From: Sporomusa malonica
Lineage (GTDB): Bacteria; Bacillota; Negativicutes; Sporomusales; Sporomusaceae
DNA: 64,000 nt
Reading direction: 5' to 3'
NCBI RefSeq assembly: GCF_900176355.1
Contig: NZ_FWXI01000012.1
Span: forward strand, 81,449-145,448
The translations under genes and the position numbers were made by a program. Of this stretch, positions 61,161-64,000 are shown one piece after another. How positions within the stretch are numbered: the stretch's first letter is position 1; each line of letters begins with the position of its first letter. The notes beneath the pieces were generated by a model. It worked only from the letters and a program-made list of their open reading frames with translations, was not told the origin of the DNA and searched no databases.

Positions 61161-62411
61161 TTATAACTTATTGGGGAAGGACTTATACATGCCCTCACTG
61201 CCTTTTGCGGGCGAACCAACGATTAAAGCAATGGCATTACCTTGAGGAGGCATGCTTTTTGTAACCATTGGCCCGTAATAAGCTGTTACTGGATCACCTG
61301 GCTTCAAGTCCTGAAACTCAATTGGGGTAACGTTTTCTGCGCTTACAATATTTGTGGTGTCATTAATATTTAAAACTATATCCTTATAAGAACCTTCGCC
61401 TACAATCCTGATTTGTTTACTGTTAATTTCTTTTATTTCGCCCTTTGACGAAATACTATTAGCAATTTCCCCATCCGTTTGATTAGCAACGTTAGTAACC
61501 GATTCACCCGCAAACGCATTAATGCTATCGCCACATGTCATAGATGATGCCATAATCAACGTTGATTGTGACTGCCAATTAGTACCTGTATATTTAAGTG
61601 TGGTTTCTACTTCGGCTAATCTGTCCGCTCTATAAGCACCAGAAAGACTTTGCATACCTTTTAATTCGTAGACTCCATCATTATCGATATCAATCGGTTC
61701 TAATTTGATAAAAGGAGCAGACATTATTTGCGTTTCTTTTTGAACTTTACCCTCTTTATCATAAATACCTAACCGCAGATAATCCTCCCGGCGCGCACTT
61801 ACTCCAATGGTTAGTGTTGTTCCATCGGTTGTATCGGTAAGGGCTACCTTCCAGCCATCTATAAACTTGCCGCTAATGTTATTGGCATTGTTATCTTTAA
61901 TGCCGAACAGTTCTCTCGGCTCACTACCATTAAAAGATACGATATTATGATATGACCAGCCACCGCTGCCGCCTGATGCTGTTTCTACATAGACGTCAGC
62001 TATTTTATCACCCGTAAAATCGCCAGCGAAAAGATGTGGCTGATAACCGCCTACTTTATCAAGCCAATAAGTAGTAAGGGACTCATCTGCGCCGCTTTTT
62101 ACCGTAACACTAAGATCTTTAGCAGCAGGCAAATTAGACGGCATTTTATGGCCAGCAAGATATATCTTATCGGCTATGCCATCACCAGTTACATCTACTT
62201 CAAGAGTATCCAAAATGTTATAGTCGTCAGGTAAGTTTATTTCCGTTGCCGCAATAGCTGGTAGGAGAGTTGGTAAAGCCTTCGTAGCACCGACAACTTG
62301 TCCATTGCTATTATAAACAGGTTTTGGTATGACGCTCGCATTCACTGGTAGCATCGGTGTAATGAATGAGCCTAGTATAATCGCTACTATAAGAACTTTT
62401 ATTTTTTTCAA
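61161..62411 (-). CDS. Exported protein with calcium-loop (VCBS/FG-GAP-like) repeats
   Basis: 416 aa. A signal peptide ('VLIVAIILGSFITPMLPVNA') is followed by Asp/Gly-rich loops of the form DxTGDGxxD ('DVTGDGIADKIYLAG', 'DFTGDKIADVYVE', 'DIDNDGVYELKG') that bind calcium in VCBS/integrin-like blades. The C-terminal ~90 residues ('EFQDLKPGDPVTAYYGPMVT') look like an exported beta domain seen in Firmicutes. It starts with TTG at 62411; AGGAGG lies 13 nt upstream. Function is unknown; likely cell-surface. Confidence 0.72.
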   Translation of the reverse strand: MKKIKVLIVAIILGSFITPMLPVNASVIPKPVYNSNGQVVGATKALPTLLPAIAATEINLPDDYNILDTLEVDVTGDGIADKIYLAGHKMPSNLPAAKDLSVTVKSGADESLTTYWLDKVGGYQPHLFAGDFTGDKIADVYVETASGGSGGWSYHNIVSFNGSEPRELFGIKDNNANNISGKFIDGWKVALTDTTDGTTLTIGVSARREDYLRLGIYDKEGKVQKETQIMSAPFIKLEPIDIDNDGVYELKGMQSLSGAYRADRLAEVETTLKYTGTNWQSQSTLIMASSMTCGDSINAFAGESVTNVANQTDGEIANSISSKGEIKEINSKQIRIVGEGSYKDIVLNINDTTNIVSAENVTPIEFQDLKPGDPVTAYYGPMVTKSMPPQGNAIALIVGSPAKGSEGMYKSFPNKL

Positions 62412-62571
62412 CGTTTCAGGTCAACCTCCTTCTTCATTATTATAAACGGTGAACAAAGCAAAAAGTAACTGCTTCGTTCACCGCTGCTAAAAACATTTTT
62501 TGGCTAATCATCAAAGCAACTGAAGGGACGATTCCGTTAGCCAACTCGCCGGCTCATCTTTACACCCTAAA

Positions 62572-63474
62572 TCATAGTTCAATGCTGGTTTGAAAAACAA
62601 TTACTGCTCGCCCGCCAATCTGCGCCTCTACTGGCTCCCCTTTTTCTATCTTGACTTGAACTTCTACAATTCCGCTGCGGCCAATAGCCGTCCCTTGTTC
62701 CCCTTTAAACGCAAAGGAACCTTCACTATACTTAACCAAATCATGCTTTACAAGATATGCTCCAAGAGGACCGTTAGCATTTCCTGTTACAGGATCTTCA
62801 TCAATACCAATCGCTGGAGCAAACATTCTTCCATGTGTTAAAACCCCAGATATCTCACTATCTAAAGTGAAAACAAAATAACCATTACATCCAATTAACC
62901 TACTCAACCTGCTTAGTGAAATCATATCTGGTACTAAAGAATCTAATTTCTTTCTTGATTTAATTCCAATCATAACTTTAGAATGTCCTGTTGATACAAT
63001 TTGTATAGGACAACGTTGATCAAGGTCTTCCTGATTTAGCCCTAATGCTGTCACTATATTATCATGTTCTTGTCCTATAAATGGTTCAGAAAATTGTATT
63101 TCCCCCTGCTTCATCATTATTAAATAACCATTTTCATCTTTGATAATTTCAACTGGCAAAATACCAATGCCAACTTTGTGCAGTACCTTTGAAGAAACTG
63201 CATTATTTATCATAGCCCTCACATAATGGGTGGCAATCGTAGCATGTCCGCAAATCGGAACCTCCACAGTTGGGGTAAAGTATCTAATGTAAAGATCATG
63301 GTCAGATCCTTGTGGAGAAAAAACAAATGCGGTTTCTGAATTATTCAATTCCCGTGCAATAGATAGCATTTGCTGTTCTGAAAGGCCATCCGCATTGATT
63401 ACCACACCAGCAGGATTACCTTTAAATTTCTCGGTAGTGAATGAATCAACTTGATATAACTGATATGTTTTCAT
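62572..63474 (-). CDS. PhzF family isomerase/epimerase, second copy
   Basis: 300 aa, complete. 'QVDSFTTEKFKGNPAGVVIN' and 'ELNNSETAFVFSP' have the GNPA motif and the catalytic Glu; 'GIDEDPVTGNANGPLGAYLV' is the C-terminal signature. It is only distantly similar to the copy at 993-1880, so the two are old paralogues with probably different substrates. GGGAGGGG lies 10 nt upstream of the ATG. Monocistronic; the spacer 62412-62571 has no gene. Confidence 0.88.
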   Translation of the reverse strand: MKTYQLYQVDSFTTEKFKGNPAGVVINADGLSEQQMLSIARELNNSETAFVFSPQGSDHDLYIRYFTPTVEVPICGHATIATHYVRAMINNAVSSKVLHKVGIGILPVEIIKDENGYLIMMKQGEIQFSEPFIGQEHDNIVTALGLNQEDLDQRCPIQIVSTGHSKVMIGIKSRKKLDSLVPDMISLSRLSRLIGCNGYFVFTLDSEISGVLTHGRMFAPAIGIDEDPVTGNANGPLGAYLVKHDLVKYSEGSFAFKGEQGTAIGRSGIVEVQVKIEKGEPVEAQIGGRAVIVFQTSIEL

Positions 63475-63545
63475 CTAAGTGGTTCCCCTCCCACACATAT
63501 TTTTCAGTCTAACTATCTATTGTTGTATTTACCATTAACAACTAG

Positions 63546-63583
63546 GCTCCTGCAAAGATTCACGCTAGAATCCTTGCAGGAGC
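63546..63583 (+). terminator. CTCCTGC-type terminator hairpin
   Basis: GCTCCTGCAA/TTGCAGGAGC with inner GATTC/GAATC, followed by TTTTAGC on the plus strand. No plus-strand gene precedes it. Confidence 0.8.
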
Positions 63584-63651
63584 TTTTAGCTATAAGAGAT
63601 GGGTACGGTTCGCCGATCGAGTATAACGGAGAATTTCAAATAAAGACTCGC

Positions 63652-64000
63652 AGTAGAGTAGAGGCCTACCTCACGGCGGCCCCCCTCTCAGAACCAGGAC
63701 GGGCCCTATTAAGGCATCCGGCTCTTCCACAGCGTTCACTTACAGTTAGCCATATATATTCACATAGATTCTTGCCTTAGCAAGTGGGAATCGCTCCTCG
63801 ATCTTTGCAAACCCATCCCAGTTCAGGCTCTTCTTCTGGCTCCTTCGATTGAGGATCTTAAACAGGTTGCGCCTTACGACATATCGGAATGCTTTGATTC
63901 GCTGGAGGTTGTCAGTAATACCGTAATAGCGAAAATGGCCAATTAGTTTGGCGTTTGCCTGCTTAACAAGGTCTCTTATCTCGGTATGCATATTCTTGTG
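63652..64000 (-). mobile_element. 3' part of a group II intron, cut by window edge
   Basis: Reads from the right edge on the minus strand: end of the maturase gene, domain V at 63691-63724 (GAGCCGGATGCC...GTCCTGGTTC) followed by GAGAGGGGGGCCGCC and the domain VI-like segment ending CTCTACTCTAC near 63652. The sequence differs from the intron at 58640-60193, so it is a separate class. Confidence 0.75.
63746..64000 (-). CDS. Group II intron reverse transcriptase/maturase, C-terminal part
   Basis: Only the last ~84 residues are inside the window; the frame is open to the edge. 'KLIGHFRYYGITDN' followed by 'FKILNRRSQKKSLNWDGF' and 'RFPLAKARIYVNIYG' is the typical end of group II intron maturases (X domain and DNA-binding region) without an HNH extension. 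The 5' part with the reverse transcriptase domain would lie to the right. Confidence 0.82.
   Translation of the reverse strand, partial: HKNMHTEIRDLVKQANAKLIGHFRYYGITDNLQRIKAFRYVVRRNLFKILNRRSQKKSLNWDGFAKIEERFPLAKARIYVNIYG

Noticed and set aside
1..64000. tRNA, rRNA and CRISPR arrays
   Set aside because: No cloverleaf-like sequence with the TTCRANY loop, no rRNA signature, and no regularly spaced direct repeats were found.

Overview
The window looks like a chromosomal piece of a diderm, spore-former-lineage Firmicute of the Negativicutes (Sporomusa/Pelosinus-like). The evidence is a Clostridia-type gene set (pyruvate:ferredoxin oxidoreductase behind a T-box, AzlCD, a TyrR-like sigma-54 activator, AGGAGG ribosome binding sites) combined with a small outer-membrane beta-barrel protein ending in Phe at 33332-33826. 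The genus call is inference. No tRNA, rRNA or CRISPR array was seen.

Layout. 1-12 kb: the end of azlCD; a PhzF-like isomerase next to a DapF-like protein whose two catalytic cysteines are serines; a chemoreceptor flanked by two copies of an ~88-bp repeat (a third lies at 11.9 kb); an exported unknown protein; an exported beta-carbonic anhydrase; an N-formylglutamate amidohydrolase-like protein; and methionine gamma-lyase behind a clear sigma-54 promoter with its ACT-PAS-AAA+ activator upstream. 12-20.7 kb: a Gfo/Idh/MocA oxidoreductase, a tandem flavodoxin-fold protein with its TetR regulator, pyruvate:ferredoxin oxidoreductase under a T-box leader (specifier probably ATC, Ile), and a QueG-like Fe-S protein. 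20.9-36.7 kb: mostly single housekeeping or stress genes, a P-type ATPase remnant, a MarR regulator with a nitroreductase and an exported protein sharing an 18-bp operator, a glycosyltransferase, alkaline phosphatase, a peroxiredoxin, the porin-like protein, an AEC carrier and a GC-rich DUF4931/GalT-like gene.

37-56.5 kb is the most interesting part: a RiPP (peptide natural product) locus, all on the minus strand. A 90-aa Nif11-type precursor (Gly-Gly leader, 18-residue core) sits among four B12-binding radical SAM proteins carrying five complete modules; one protein is a 1196-aa tandem fusion. Downstream, separated by a terminator and a histidine-kinase remnant, is an export operon: an RND-type adaptor, an NHLP HlyD-like protein, a C39-peptidase ABC transporter and a second NHLP ABC transporter. 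The simplest reading is that the radical SAM enzymes modify the core, the C39 protease cuts after Gly-Gly, and the ABC/adaptor set exports the product. The locus is bordered by a decayed helicase gene and a 176-bp element that looks like an internal-deletion derivative of a REP-associated tyrosine transposase.

56.7-64 kb: a membrane diguanylate cyclase, a group II intron whose reverse transcriptase has lost its catalytic core, a GNAT acetyltransferase, an exported calcium-loop protein, a second PhzF-like isomerase, and the 3' part of another group II intron running off the right edge.
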